From assembly GCA_040376925.1 (NCBI GenBank), contig JBEIPU010000002.1, positions 1 to 64,000 of the forward strand: 64,000 nucleotides of DNA. Reading direction: 5' to 3'. Shown piece after piece: positions 48,430 through 57,422 of the stretch. Position numbers and translations under genes: made by a program. Within the stretch, counting starts at the first letter, position 1. The number at the start of each line of letters is the position of its first letter. The notes under the pieces are model-generated. The model had not been told where the DNA came from. It worked only from the letters and a program-made list of their open reading frames with translations, and searched no databases. The stretch is from RAM1 sp040376925 (GTDB lineage: Bacteria > Pseudomonadota > Gammaproteobacteria > Burkholderiales > Burkholderiaceae_C).

Positions 48430-50418
48430 TCAGAAATGGATACCGCGCATCATCTGCTGCATGGCCACCGCCTCGGCCGACAGCTGCGGCTTGGCCGATT
48501 TGTCGCCCTTGGCCGCCGATGAATCGGGGAACATCCTGAAGCTCGTGTTCATCACGATCTGCATGATGCGCGGGAACAGCGCATGCAGCACCTGCCCGGC
48601 AATGCCCAGGCGGGTGGCTATGCGCACGTTCTTGTAGATGCATGCGCCGGCCACCATGTCGGCGGCTTCCTCGGGGCTGAGCGTGGGTACGTTCTTGTAG
48701 ATGTTGGTCGGCGCGATCATGGGCGTGCGCACCAGCGGCATGTTGATGGTGGTGAAGCTGATGCCCTGGTCGGCGTATTCGCTGGACGCGCAGCGCGTCC
48801 AGGCGTCCAGCGCCGCCTTGGACGCCACATAGGCGGAAAAGCGCGGCGCATTGGTCAGCACACCGATGGAGCTGATGTTGACCACATGACCCTTTTTCTT
48901 CGCTGTCATGGTGGGCAGCAGGCCCATGGTGATGCGCAGGCAGCCAAAGTAGTTGAGCTGCATGGTGCGCTCGAAGTCATGGAAGCGGTCGTAGCTGTTT
49001 TCAATCGCGCGGCGGATCGAGCGGCCCGCGTTATTGATCAGGAAGTCCACGCCGCCGTGGTTCTCGATCAGCAACTGCACAAAGCGGTCGCAGTCGGCCA
49101 TGTCGGCAATGTCGGCCGCATAGCAGACGAAGCTGTAGCCCTTGGCCTTGGCCTCCTTCTGCGCCTCGTCCAGCTTGTCCTGGTCGCGCCCGCAGATGAT
49201 GGTGATGGCGCCGGCCTCGGCAAACTTGTGGGCGGACGCCAGGCCGATGCCTGATGAGCCGCCGGTGACCAGCACGACCTTGCCCTGCACCGTGCCGCGC
49301 AAGGTGCGGTCGATGAACAGGTCCGGGTCCAGGTGGCGCTCCCAGTAATCCCAAAGGCGCCAGGCGTAGTCGCGCAGGTTGGGACATTCGATGCCCGAGC
49401 CCTTGAGCATGGCGTCCAGCTCGCGCCGGTCAAAGCGCGTGGGGTAGTTCACGAAGGTCAGCATGTCCTCCGGGATGCGCAGATCGGCCATGATGGCCTG
49501 CTTGACGCGGCGTACCGGCTTGATGGACATCAGCGTCTTGGTCACGCTCTTGGGGATGAAGCCCAGCAGCGCGGCGTTGATGAACAAGTTCATCTTGGGC
49601 GCGTGGCCCGCCTTGCTGAAGATGTCCAGCACGTCGCCCACACGGTAGCCTTCGCTGTCCACCAGGTGGAAGCATTTTTTGGCGATGGCGGGTTTGTGGC
49701 TGATGAAGTCCAGGCAGTCCACCACGAAGTCCACCGGCACGATGTTCACCCGGCCACCTTCCAGGCCCACCATCGGCATCCAGGGCGGCAACAGCTGGCG
49801 CGTGCGCTGGATCAGCTTGAAGAAGTAGTACGGGCCGTCGATCTTGTCCATCTCGCCCGTGGTGCTGTCGCCCACCACCATGGCCGGGCGGTAGACCGTC
49901 CATGGCACCTTGGACAGTTCCTTGCGCACGATCTTTTCGCTCTCGTGCTTGGTCATGAAGTACGGGTGATCGTAGTTCTCGGCCTCGTCGAACATGTCTT
50001 CGCGGAACACGCCCTCGTACAGGCCGGCGGCGGCGATGGACGACACATGGTGGAAGTGGCCGGCATCGATAGCCTTGGCCAGGTCCACCGTGTTGCGCGT
50101 GCCCTCGATGTTCACCGCAACCTGGCTTTCCTCGTCAGCGGACAGGTCGTACACCGCTGCCAGGTGGTAGAAATGGTCGATCTGGCCTTTGAGCCTCCTG
50201 ATGTCGTCGCTGGACACGCCAAGCTTTTTGGTGGTGAGGTCGCCGTACACCGGCACGGCCTTGGCGGCGCTGGCGCCCCAGTATTCACGCAGGCCGGCGA
50301 CCTTGCCTTCGCTTTCCTTGCGGATCAGGAAGTGGACCACCGCGCCCTTGCGCTCCAGCAGTTTTTTGACGAGCCTTTTGCCGATGAAGCCGGTTGCACC
50401 GGTGACGAAATACTGCAT
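48430..50418 (-). CDS. Alcohol-forming fatty acyl-CoA reductase (two-domain)
   Basis: The 662-residue protein fuses two reductase domains. The N-terminal extended-SDR domain (about 1-370) has TGATGFIGKRL, HHVSSIAAAGL and YFMTKHESEK with the YxxxK pair. The C-terminal classical SDR (about 380-660) has TGGSSGIGLA, NNAGRS and YVASKAALDAW. Length, domain order and many motifs match the Marinobacter fatty acyl-CoA reductase, which makes fatty alcohols from acyl-CoA in two NADPH steps. A strong GGAGG site precedes the ATG. With the WS/DGAT gene at 54.6-56.1 kb it completes a wax-ester route. Confidence 0.87.
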   Translation of the reverse strand: MQYFVTGATGFIGKRLVKKLLERKGAVVHFLIRKESEGKVAGLREYWGASAAKAVPVYGDLTTKKLGVSSDDIRRLKGQIDHFYHLAAVYDLSADEESQVAVNIEGTRNTVDLAKAIDAGHFHHVSSIAAAGLYEGVFREDMFDEAENYDHPYFMTKHESEKIVRKELSKVPWTVYRPAMVVGDSTTGEMDKIDGPYYFFKLIQRTRQLLPPWMPMVGLEGGRVNIVPVDFVVDCLDFISHKPAIAKKCFHLVDSEGYRVGDVLDIFSKAGHAPKMNLFINAALLGFIPKSVTKTLMSIKPVRRVKQAIMADLRIPEDMLTFVNYPTRFDRRELDAMLKGSGIECPNLRDYAWRLWDYWERHLDPDLFIDRTLRGTVQGKVVLVTGGSSGIGLASAHKFAEAGAITIICGRDQDKLDEAQKEAKAKGYSFVCYAADIADMADCDRFVQLLIENHGGVDFLINNAGRSIRRAIENSYDRFHDFERTMQLNYFGCLRITMGLLPTMTAKKKGHVVNISSIGVLTNAPRFSAYVASKAALDAWTRCASSEYADQGISFTTINMPLVRTPMIAPTNIYKNVPTLSPEEAADMVAGACIYKNVRIATRLGIAGQVLHALFPRIMQIVMNTSFRMFPDSSAAKGDKSAKPQLSAEAVAMQQMMRGIHF

Positions 50419-50494
50419 GAAGACCTCCGGAATAGATCATGGATTCTTGCTTAAAGCCCGCGGCCCCCGATTCAGCACAAACCCGTGTGGCGCC

Positions 50495-50510
50495 TAGGTG
50501 TGGACACCTA
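50495..50510. promoter_or_regulatory. Perfect palindrome in the reductase/phasin divergent promoter region
   Basis: TAGGTGT-GG-ACACCTA is a perfect 7-bp inverted repeat in the 198-base gap between the divergent acyl-CoA reductase and phasin genes. A further CACCTAG copy of one half follows about 16 bases downstream. TetR-family operators are usually palindromes of this size, and a TetR gene lies at 52502 in the phasin direction, so it is a candidate operator for storage-lipid genes. Regulator assignment is inferred. Confidence 0.45.
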
Positions 50511-50616
50511 ACGGTTTTAGGAGCCGGCACCTAGCCTGCAACCGGCGCCTGCGCTTACAGTGCAGGCATGCGCCGTGCGAGGCAGGGCGCGCCCCACAAC
50601 CCACATGGAGTCCAGC

Positions 50617-51123
50617 ATGGTCAAGAAAATGCAGAAATCCGCCGCCACCGGCGACAAGTCCGGCGCCCACCTGTCGGGCACCGTCAAGGAATCGGCCCAG
50701 CAGATCTGGCTGGCCGGCCTGGGCGCCTTCTCCAAGGCCCAGGAAGAAGGCGGCAAGGTCTTCGAAACCTTGGTGAAAGAAGGCCTGAGCATCCAGCGCA
50801 AGACCCAGGCCGCCGCCGAAGAGAAAATTTCTGAAGCCACCAACAAGATGGCAACCATGGCCACCGACATTTCGTCCAAGGCCTCCGGTCAGTGGGACAA
50901 GCTGGAAAACATCTTTGAAGACCGCGTGTCCAAGGCACTGAACAAGCTGGGCGTGCCCTCGGCCAAGGACATTGACGTGCTGATCGCGCGCATTGACGAG
51001 CTCAACCGCAACGTGGCACGCCTGAGCGCCAACGCCAAGGCTGCGCCTGCTGCGCCCAAGCCGGCGGCCAAGGCCGCTGGCAAGCCTGCCGCCAAGCGTA
51101 CGGCCGCACGCAAGACGGCATGA
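50617..51123 (+). CDS. PhaF/PhaI-type phasin (PHA granule-associated protein)
   Basis: The 168-residue protein has an amphipathic, coiled-coil-forming phasin domain (about 15-125; QIWLAGLGAFSKAQEEGGKVFETLVKEG) and an Ala/Lys/Pro-rich basic tail (from about 130, repeated PAAK/AAKPA units). In PhaF proteins that tail binds DNA and helps partition granules. The ATG at 50617 has a GGAG site; the ATG at 50605 lacks one. It coats polyhydroxyalkanoate, or here perhaps wax/neutral-lipid inclusions. A strong terminator follows. Confidence 0.9.
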   Translation: MVKKMQKSAATGDKSGAHLSGTVKESAQQIWLAGLGAFSKAQEEGGKVFETLVKEGLSIQRKTQAAAEEKISEATNKMATMATDISSKASGQWDKLENIFEDRVSKALNKLGVPSAKDIDVLIARIDELNRNVARLSANAKAAPAAPKPAAKAAGKPAAKRTAARKTA

Positions 51124-51145
51124 CCGTCGGGTTGCTTCACCCACA

Positions 51146-51167
51146 GGGCGCCTCGGCGCCCTTTTTT
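51146..51167 (+). terminator. Intrinsic terminator after the phasin gene
   Basis: GGGCGCC-TC-GGCGCCC forms a perfect 7-bp G/C stem followed by six T, starting 22 bases after the phasin stop codon. It isolates abundant phasin transcription from the patatin gene downstream. Confidence 0.92.
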
Positions 51168-51229
51168 GTGCGCGCCAGGTTTGCTGCAACGCAGCATTGC
51201 AGATCGCTCCACCCTTCTACACTGACCCC

Positions 51230-52474
51230 ATGAGTTCATCGCGCAAAAACCCCGCACGCATCGCCCTGGCCCTGGCCGGCGGCGGCCCGTTGGGCGCCAT
51301 TTACGAGATCGGCGCGCTGTGTGCGCTGGACGAGTCGCTGCACGGCATCGACTTTGCGCAGCTGGACCATTACGTGGGCGTGTCGGCCGGGGGCTTCATT
51401 GCCGCAGCTCTGGCCAATGGCATGACCCCGCGCGAACTGAGCGCGTCGTTCATCGAGAACGGCACGCAGGCCTCCGATGTGTTTGATCCCTCCTGGCTCA
51501 TGGTGCCGGCCTATGGCGAATTTGCCCGCCGCGCCATCATGGCGCCGGGTCTGGCGGCGTCCGCCCTGTGGCGCTTTGCATCGGGCCGTACGTCATTGAC
51601 CAGCGCGCTGGAGCGTTTGGGCCCAGGCTTGCCCACCGGCATCTTTTCCAACGAAGGCATCGACCGTGAACTGGCCCGCCTGTTCACCCGCGAGGGCCGC
51701 ACCAACGACTTTCGCCAGCTGCGCACAAAACTCACGCTGGTGGCTACCAACCTGGACAGCGGCGAGGCCGCCCCCTTTGGCCGCCCGGGCTGGGACCATG
51801 TACCGATCTCGCGCGCGGTGCAGGCCAGCTCCGCCCTGCCCGGGCTGTTCCCGCCGGTGGAGATCGACGACAACTACTATGTGGACGGCGCGCTCAAGAA
51901 AACCATGCATGCCTCCGTGGCGATGGACGGCGGCATCGACCTCATGCTGTGCCTGAACCCGCTGGTGCCGTTCAATGCCACGGCATCCGGCAGCGAGCGC
52001 GTGATGCGCGGCGGCCTGCCGCCCGAGAAACGCGGCATCCCGCGCATCGTGGACGGCGGCCTGCCGGCCGTGCTGAGCCAGACGTTCCGATCGATGATCC
52101 ATTCACGCATGGAACTCGGCATGAAGCACTACGAACGCGCCTACCCCGGCACCGACATCGTGCTGATCGAGCCCGACCACCGCGACCCCGAGCTGTACCT
52201 GGCCAACACCTTCAGCTACGGCCAGCGCCGCTCGCTGGCCGAGCATGCCTACCAGCAGACGCGCGCCATGCTGCGCTCGCGCCGCACCAGCCTGTCGGCC
52301 AAATTCGCACGCCACGGCATCAGCCTGCGCGCCGATGTGCTGGACGACCCGCGGCGCCACCTGGTCATGCCACCGGCGGCGCCCACGCGCATCGGCCGCG
52401 CCATCGCGTCACTGCAGGAAGTCATGGACGACCTGGGCCACGTGGTCGCGCCCGTGGCGCAGCAGCCGCGCTGA
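51230..52474 (+). CDS. Patatin-like phospholipase/lipase
   Basis: The 414-residue protein has the patatin domain (about 10-260) with oxyanion loop GGGPLGAIYE, nucleophile S52 in GVSAGG, and the dyad aspartate in VDGALKK near residue 222. Patatin proteins hydrolyse acyl esters of lipids, and some bacterial ones act as granule-associated depolymerases. The C-terminal about 150 residues are less familiar. The ATG at 51230 was chosen over an upstream in-frame start that would overlap the phasin terminator region. It reads with the TetR and TPR genes. Confidence 0.88.
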   Translation: MSSSRKNPARIALALAGGGPLGAIYEIGALCALDESLHGIDFAQLDHYVGVSAGGFIAAALANGMTPRELSASFIENGTQASDVFDPSWLMVPAYGEFARRAIMAPGLAASALWRFASGRTSLTSALERLGPGLPTGIFSNEGIDRELARLFTREGRTNDFRQLRTKLTLVATNLDSGEAAPFGRPGWDHVPISRAVQASSALPGLFPPVEIDDNYYVDGALKKTMHASVAMDGGIDLMLCLNPLVPFNATASGSERVMRGGLPPEKRGIPRIVDGGLPAVLSQTFRSMIHSRMELGMKHYERAYPGTDIVLIEPDHRDPELYLANTFSYGQRRSLAEHAYQQTRAMLRSRRTSLSAKFARHGISLRADVLDDPRRHLVMPPAAPTRIGRAIASLQEVMDDLGHVVAPVAQQPR

Positions 52475-52501
52475 CCGGCTGGCCGACAAAGAGGACCCAC
52501 C

Positions 52502-53167
52502 ATGGTGAAAAAGGCCCCCCGCCGCACCGCAGAGCGCATCCTCGAAGTCACGCTCGACCTGTTCAACCGGTTTGGCGAACCCAATGTATCCACCACACTC
52601 ATCTCGGCCGAGCTGAACATCAGCCCCGGCAACCTGTACTACCACTACCCGGCCAAGGACGAGCTGATCAACAGCCTGTTTGACCGCTACGAACGTGCCC
52701 TGAGCGAACTGCTCAATGCCAGCGACGGCGTGCGTGATGTGGAAGACGCCTGGTTCTTCATGCACACGCTGTTCGAGCTGATCTGGCAATACCGCTTCCT
52801 GTACCGCGACCTGAACGACCTGCTGTCCAAGAACCGCCGTCTGGAGACGCACTTCCAGTGGGTGCTCAAGAACAAGACGCGTTCCGTGCGCGCCATGCTG
52901 GACGGCATGAGCCGCAGCGGCGCGCTGAGCATTGATTCACGCGAAATCGAAGCCACCGCCACCAGCATGGTGGTGGTGCTGACCTACTGGCTGAGCTACG
53001 AATACGTGCGCGACCCGCGCCGCGCGCTGGAACCCGAAAGCGCCCAGCTCGCGCTGATGCGGGGCGCGCACCATGTGCTGAACCTGCTGGTGCCCTACCT
53101 GGAGCCCGGCCAGCGCATGCACCTGCTGGGCCTGGTCAGCGCCTACAACAACCCTGCCGAGAACTGA
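52502..53167 (+). CDS. TetR-family transcriptional regulator
   Basis: The 221-residue protein has an N-terminal helix-turn-helix (about 8-55; AERILEVTLDLFNRFGEPNVSTTLISAELNIS starts the domain, LYYHYPAKDELI ends it) and a C-terminal helical ligand domain of a type seen beside phasin and lipid genes in Burkholderiales. It follows the patatin gene by 27 bases and precedes the TPR gene by 15. The palindrome at 50495-50510 is a possible target. The ligand may be an acyl-CoA, by context. Confidence 0.9.
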   Translation: MVKKAPRRTAERILEVTLDLFNRFGEPNVSTTLISAELNISPGNLYYHYPAKDELINSLFDRYERALSELLNASDGVRDVEDAWFFMHTLFELIWQYRFLYRDLNDLLSKNRRLETHFQWVLKNKTRSVRAMLDGMSRSGALSIDSREIEATATSMVVVLTYWLSYEYVRDPRRALEPESAQLALMRGAHHVLNLLVPYLEPGQRMHLLGLVSAYNNPAEN

Positions 53168-53182
53168 GCACCAGGAGACACC

Positions 53183-53956
53183 ATGGCCAAGTGGAACGCT
53201 TTCCCCCATGCCGGTGACTACACCTTTGACGCCGGCAGCGTGCGCCGCCAGTGGGCGCGCCTGCATGCCGGCGATGCCGAGCCCTGCCCCGGCGATGCAA
53301 ACATCCTGGAGGCCTGGGCGCTGTTTCACAACGGCGAATTCCAGAAGGCCGCCGACGCGGGCCTGAAGGCCGGCGATGCCGGCCTGACCGTGGCCAACAA
53401 GGCCACCTGCGTTTACGCCACCTACCTGGAGAACAAGGAAAAGGTGCGCCTGGACCTGTTCATGGAAGTCGCCAACCGGGCCCAGGAGCATGCCGCTCGC
53501 GACCCCAAGAACCCGGGCGCCTGGTACCTGCAGGCCTATGCGCTGGGCCGCTACAGCCAGGGCATCAGCGTGGCCAAGGCGCTGGCCCAGGGGCTGGGCA
53601 GCCGCGTGAAGGAATCGCTGGAAAAGGCCATCGAGCTGCAACCGCGCCATGCCGACGCCCATGTGGCGCTGGGCGCGTTCCATGCCGAAGTGATCGACAA
53701 GGTGGGTTCATTGATTGGCGGCATGACCTATGGCGCCAAGAAGGACGTGGGCCTGCGCCTGTTCAAGGAAGCCCTGAAGCTCAACCCGGGTTCGGCCATT
53801 GCAATGGTCGAATACGCCAACGGCCTTGTCATGCTGGAAGGCGACAAGGGCATGAAAGAGGCCACGCGCCTTTACGAGCAGGCCGCCGCCAGCAAACCGG
53901 CCGACGCCACCGAGCGGCTGGACGTGGAACTGGCGCGCACCCAGCTGGCCGATTGA
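53183..53956 (+). CDS. TPR-repeat protein of unknown function
   Basis: The 257-residue, apparently cytoplasmic protein lacks a signal peptide. It shows several tetratricopeptide-like units, for example NILEAWALFHNGEFQKAAD (about 37-55), NPGAWYLQAYALGRYS (about 112-127), SLEKAIELQPRHADAHVALG (about 148-167) and LFKEALKLNPGSAIAMVEYA (about 193-212). TPR proteins are scaffolds. It is cotranscribed with the TetR regulator and patatin gene in a storage-lipid neighbourhood. No enzymatic motif is seen and I do not recognise a named family. Confidence 0.8.
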   Translation: MAKWNAFPHAGDYTFDAGSVRRQWARLHAGDAEPCPGDANILEAWALFHNGEFQKAADAGLKAGDAGLTVANKATCVYATYLENKEKVRLDLFMEVANRAQEHAARDPKNPGAWYLQAYALGRYSQGISVAKALAQGLGSRVKESLEKAIELQPRHADAHVALGAFHAEVIDKVGSLIGGMTYGAKKDVGLRLFKEALKLNPGSAIAMVEYANGLVMLEGDKGMKEATRLYEQAAASKPADATERLDVELARTQLAD

Positions 53957-54023
53957 CCCACTGACGCTTTTTTGCGGCGCGCGCCTACAGGCACTGCGGC
54001 GGCGGCCGGTCACCATCGGTTGC

Positions 54024-54470
54024 ATGAACAACATCTTTGAAGCCCTGCGTGTCAGCCACGAAACGCAACGCGCCCTGTGCGCGCAGATGCTGGCCACCGC
54101 GCCCGACGGCCCGGACCGCCGCCGTCTGTTCACCGACCTGAAGCGCGAGCTGGCCGCCCATGCGACGGCCGAGGAACGCTGCCTGTATGTGCCGCTGTTT
54201 GAGCACGACAGCACGGTCGATGCCTCACGCCACGCGATTGCCGAGCACCACGAAATGGATGAACTGGTGGAAGACCTGCAGGCCAAGGAAACCAATGATT
54301 CCAGCTGGCTGGCCATTGCGAAGAAACTGTCGGAGAAGGTACACCACCATCTTCAGGAAGAAGAGACCAAGTTCTTCCAGCTGGCCGGCAAGGTACTGAC
54401 GGACAAGCAGAAAGCGGATCTGGCCAAGGACTACGAGGCCGAATTCCTGACCCAGCGCACCAAGGACTGA
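54024..54470 (+). CDS. Hemerythrin HHE-domain protein
   Basis: The 148-residue four-helix protein has the spaced His/Glu ligands of hemerythrin-like domains: SHETQ (H near 11), HATAEERCLY (about 46-55), HHEMDEL (about 74-80) and HHHLQEEE (about 106-113). These bind a diiron site used for oxygen, NO or iron sensing or storage. It lies between the TPR gene and the convergent WS/DGAT gene. Its link to lipid storage is unclear. Confidence 0.88.
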   Translation: MNNIFEALRVSHETQRALCAQMLATAPDGPDRRRLFTDLKRELAAHATAEERCLYVPLFEHDSTVDASRHAIAEHHEMDELVEDLQAKETNDSSWLAIAKKLSEKVHHHLQEEETKFFQLAGKVLTDKQKADLAKDYEAEFLTQRTKD

Positions 54471-54581
54471 GGGGTTGGGTCACCAGCCGTCTGCTTCGGC
54501 ATCAGGGCATTGAGCCCAGATGCCTTGTGAGTGCCTTCGCTGGTCGATCCCGCTGACGCGGGGCCCTCGCCCTTCGCTCGG

Positions 54582-56102
54582 TCACTCTCCCCAAGGCAGC
54601 ATCAAGGTGACGAGAGACAGCTTCGCAAACTCCGGCTCGAACTCGTCAATGATCTTCTGCGGGTCCGGGCACAGGGCGGTATCGGTGATGACACCGAACT
54701 GCACGCCGCCGCCGTAGCTCAGGATCGACACGCCCAGCCCGATGTCGCCGGACTGCGGCACCCAGAACATGCTCTGCTCCAGCGTCGAACCCAGAAATTT
54801 GAGCTTCTCGCGCGGGCCGGGCACGTTGGTCATGACCGCCGTGGTCTTCTTGCCAAACAGGTTGAGCATGGCTTCCTGCGCGGGCTTGATCAACAGACCC
54901 GCCACGGCCAGCAGGCCAAAAGCCAGCAGCGGCTGCGTACTGCCCTTGAGCGCGGTCATGCGACGTCGCACTTCGTACACCCGCTCGATCGGATTGTCCA
55001 CGCCGATCGGCAGCACCAGTGGCACCAGGCCAAAGCGGTTGCCCAGCTTGTAGGCCTGGTCCAGCGGGCGCAGGTTCACCGGGATCATGGCGCGGATTTC
55101 CTGGCCCGCCACATCGTCGCCCAGGGATTTCAGGTATTCGCCGATGGCACCGGCCACACAGCTGAGCAGCACGTCGTTGATGGAGCAGTTCAGCGCCTTG
55201 CCCACAGCCTTCACTTCGTCCAGCGGGATGGGCTGGCACCAGGCCACGCGCTTGGTCCGCCCGGGCTTGCCCTTCAGGCGGGTTTTGGAATCATCCGGCA
55301 TCAGCGCGAGCGCAGCCGCGTCGCTGATCACCTGGTAGGCCAGGCGCGCCATGTCCAGCGAGCCCGACATGCCTTTTTGAGGGTCGCGCAGCATGCCCAG
55401 CGACTTGGCCGCGCCGTCGCCGGCCACGCCCAGCGCGCGCACCGTGATGTCGGTCAGCGGCTTGATCAGCGTGTCGGCAATCCAGTCTTCCGCGCCCGCC
55501 GGGGCGTCCTTGCGTCTGCGCTCGGGCGGCGGCGCACCGCCGTCCACCAGTGACATGGTCACCGAGATCAGCGCAATGCCGTCGGCAATGCAGTGGTGGA
55601 TGCGCACCATCAGCGCGCTGCCGCCTTCATAGTCTTCCACCAGCGCAAAGTGCCACAGCGGGCGCCTGGGGTCCAGCGGCTGCATGGCCAGCTCGCCCAT
55701 GCGTTTTTGCAGCGCCTGCTGCGCCTGCCCTTTTGCATGCCGCGGCAGCTTTTCGCGGGTGACGTGGTTGGCGATATCGAACTTGCGGTCCTCCACCCAG
55801 GTGGCGCCCGCGGCGTCTTCCACCACGCGCTGTCGAAAGCGGTTGTACTTGAGCAGGCGTTCTTCCACCCGCTGGCACAGATCCTCGTACTTGATGCCGG
55901 GCTTGAGCGTCCACACGCCCACGATCATCATCAGGTTGGCGGCGCTGTCCATGCGCAACCAGGCGGTATCGACCTTGGTCATGCGCTCGCCGCTCAGGCC
56001 CAGCATGCCGGTGGCGGCGCGGGTGGCGTTCTTTTGCACGGCTTTGGCCGCTTTTCTGGCCACGGTTTTGGCCACATCGGGCGCAACGATTCGGGTCACC
56101 AT
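54582..56102 (-). CDS. Wax ester synthase / diacylglycerol acyltransferase (WS/DGAT)
   Basis: The 506-residue bifunctional acyltransferase has the catalytic HHCIADG motif (HHxxxDG, residues 169-175), a late NVPGPREKL motif near 400, and a C-terminal LSYGGGVQFGVITD segment. WS/DGAT enzymes condense acyl-CoA with fatty alcohol to wax ester, or with diacylglycerol to triacylglycerol. The first about 40 residues form a basic/alanine-rich extension before the canonical LSGERMTKVDTAWLRMD start. The nearby fatty acyl-CoA reductase would supply the alcohol and the divergent ACBP gene may handle acyl-CoA. Confidence 0.94.
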   Translation of the reverse strand: MVTRIVAPDVAKTVARKAAKAVQKNATRAATGMLGLSGERMTKVDTAWLRMDSAANLMMIVGVWTLKPGIKYEDLCQRVEERLLKYNRFRQRVVEDAAGATWVEDRKFDIANHVTREKLPRHAKGQAQQALQKRMGELAMQPLDPRRPLWHFALVEDYEGGSALMVRIHHCIADGIALISVTMSLVDGGAPPPERRRKDAPAGAEDWIADTLIKPLTDITVRALGVAGDGAAKSLGMLRDPQKGMSGSLDMARLAYQVISDAAALALMPDDSKTRLKGKPGRTKRVAWCQPIPLDEVKAVGKALNCSINDVLLSCVAGAIGEYLKSLGDDVAGQEIRAMIPVNLRPLDQAYKLGNRFGLVPLVLPIGVDNPIERVYEVRRRMTALKGSTQPLLAFGLLAVAGLLIKPAQEAMLNLFGKKTTAVMTNVPGPREKLKFLGSTLEQSMFWVPQSGDIGLGVSILSYGGGVQFGVITDTALCPDPQKIIDEFEPEFAKLSLVTLMLPWGE

Positions 56103-56255
56103 GCTGTCTCCATCCTCGGCTTTGTAGGTCGGCTTTATTCGGGATCAGCCCCTATTCTGGGGTGTCCGGTGAACGTAAGATACCGCGAAGTTACCCGCAG
56201 GCTCAGGCTCAGGGTAGACGGATCACCTCAACAAGCACACACCCAGGAGCATTTC

Positions 56256-56510
56256 ATGGCCGACCTCAAAGCCGCATTCGAAGCCGCCGTTGCCGGTTCC
56301 AAAAACCTCAGCGAGCGCCCCGACAACGCCACGCTGCTGAAGATTTACGGCCTGTACAAGCAGGCCACCGCTGGCGACAACGCCGAGAAAAAGCCCGGCT
56401 TCGGCGACATGGTGGGCCGCGCGAAGTGGGACGCCTGGAACAGCCTCAAGGGCACGTCCAGCGATGACGCCATGCAGCAGTACATCGACCTGATTGAATC
56501 ACTGAGCTGA
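56256..56510 (+). CDS. Acyl-CoA-binding protein
   Basis: The 84-residue protein is a full-length ACBP: FEAAVAGSKNL, LLKIYGLYKQATAGDN (the acyl-CoA-binding YxxYKQAT-like motif) and KWDAWNSLKGTSSDDAMQQYI, all typical. It buffers and delivers long-chain acyl-CoA. ACBPs are common in eukaryotes and patchy in bacteria. It diverges from the WS/DGAT gene with 153 bases between and has a good AGGAG site. It converges on the HMG-CoA lyase gene with a 12-base overlap of the stops. Confidence 0.94.
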   Translation: MADLKAAFEAAVAGSKNLSERPDNATLLKIYGLYKQATAGDNAEKKPGFGDMVGRAKWDAWNSLKGTSSDDAMQQYIDLIESLS

Positions 56511-57422
56511 AGCAAATTCTGGCGCCGGGTGCAGGTCGGTGATGCGCCCGGCCCGGGCCACCTGCCCCGGTACGTCGTGGCCCACGATCTGCGGCATCTG
56601 CCGGGCCACCGCCAGCAGGCGGGTCAGGTTCATCCCTGTGTCATAGCCCATGGCGTCCAGCATGTGGATGGCGTCCTCGCTGCTGATGTTGCCGCTGGCA
56701 CCCGGCGCATACGGGCAGCCGCCCAGCCCGCCCAGCGACCCATCGAAACGGTCCACCCCGCCCTGCACCGCCGCCAGCACATTGGCCAGCCCCATGCCGC
56801 GGGTGTTGTGGAAATGCAGCGTCAGCTGCAGGCCGTCAAAGCGCCGCTGCGCCGCGTCCACCCACTGTGCCACCTGGGTCGGGTGGGCCATGCCGGTGGT
56901 GTCACACAGCGTCAGCCCGCGCACGCCCAAGGCGGCAAAACGATCTCCCCAGCGCAGCACCTCGGCCAGCGCCACGTCGCCCTCCATCGGGCAGCCAAAG
57001 CTGCACGACAGCGACACATTGACCGGTGCACGCCCGTCCACCAGCCGGATCACCTCGGCCAGCCCGGCAAAGCTTTTCTCACGCGGCATGCGCAGGTTGG
57101 CCAGGTTGTGCGTCTCGGACACCGACATCACCAGGTTCAGCTCGTCGGCGCGCGACTCCAGCGCCCGCTCGGCCCCGCGCACATTGGGCACCAGCACGGT
57201 GTACTCCACGCCCGGCACGCGCCGGATGCGACCCATGACCTCCTCGGCGTCGCGCAGCATGGGGATGGCCTTGGGCGAGGTGAAGGACGTCACCTCGATC
57301 TTCGCGTAGCCGCAGTCGCCCAGTGCGTCCACCAGGGCCACCTTGGTGTCGGTCGGCACGAATTCTGGCTCGATCTGGAAGCCGTCGCGTGTGGCGACCT
57401 CGTTGAAGTAAATGCGTTTCAT
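56499..57422 (-). CDS. Hydroxymethylglutaryl-CoA lyase family protein
   Basis: The 307-residue TIM-barrel lyase has the N-terminal NEVATRDGFQIE motif (catalytic Arg-Asp), the metal-ligand motif LHFHNTRG near residue 205, and the HMG-CoA-lyase signature GLGGCPYAPGASGN near 235 with its catalytic cysteine. It should cleave HMG-CoA or a related 3-hydroxyacyl-CoA. The start overlaps the CoA-transferase stop by four bases. The pair suggests that an acid is first activated by CoA transfer and then cleaved; the acid is not identified. Confidence 0.9.
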   Translation of the reverse strand: MKRIYFNEVATRDGFQIEPEFVPTDTKVALVDALGDCGYAKIEVTSFTSPKAIPMLRDAEEVMGRIRRVPGVEYTVLVPNVRGAERALESRADELNLVMSVSETHNLANLRMPREKSFAGLAEVIRLVDGRAPVNVSLSCSFGCPMEGDVALAEVLRWGDRFAALGVRGLTLCDTTGMAHPTQVAQWVDAAQRRFDGLQLTLHFHNTRGMGLANVLAAVQGGVDRFDGSLGGLGGCPYAPGASGNISSEDAIHMLDAMGYDTGMNLTRLLAVARQMPQIVGHDVPGQVARAGRITDLHPAPEFASAQ

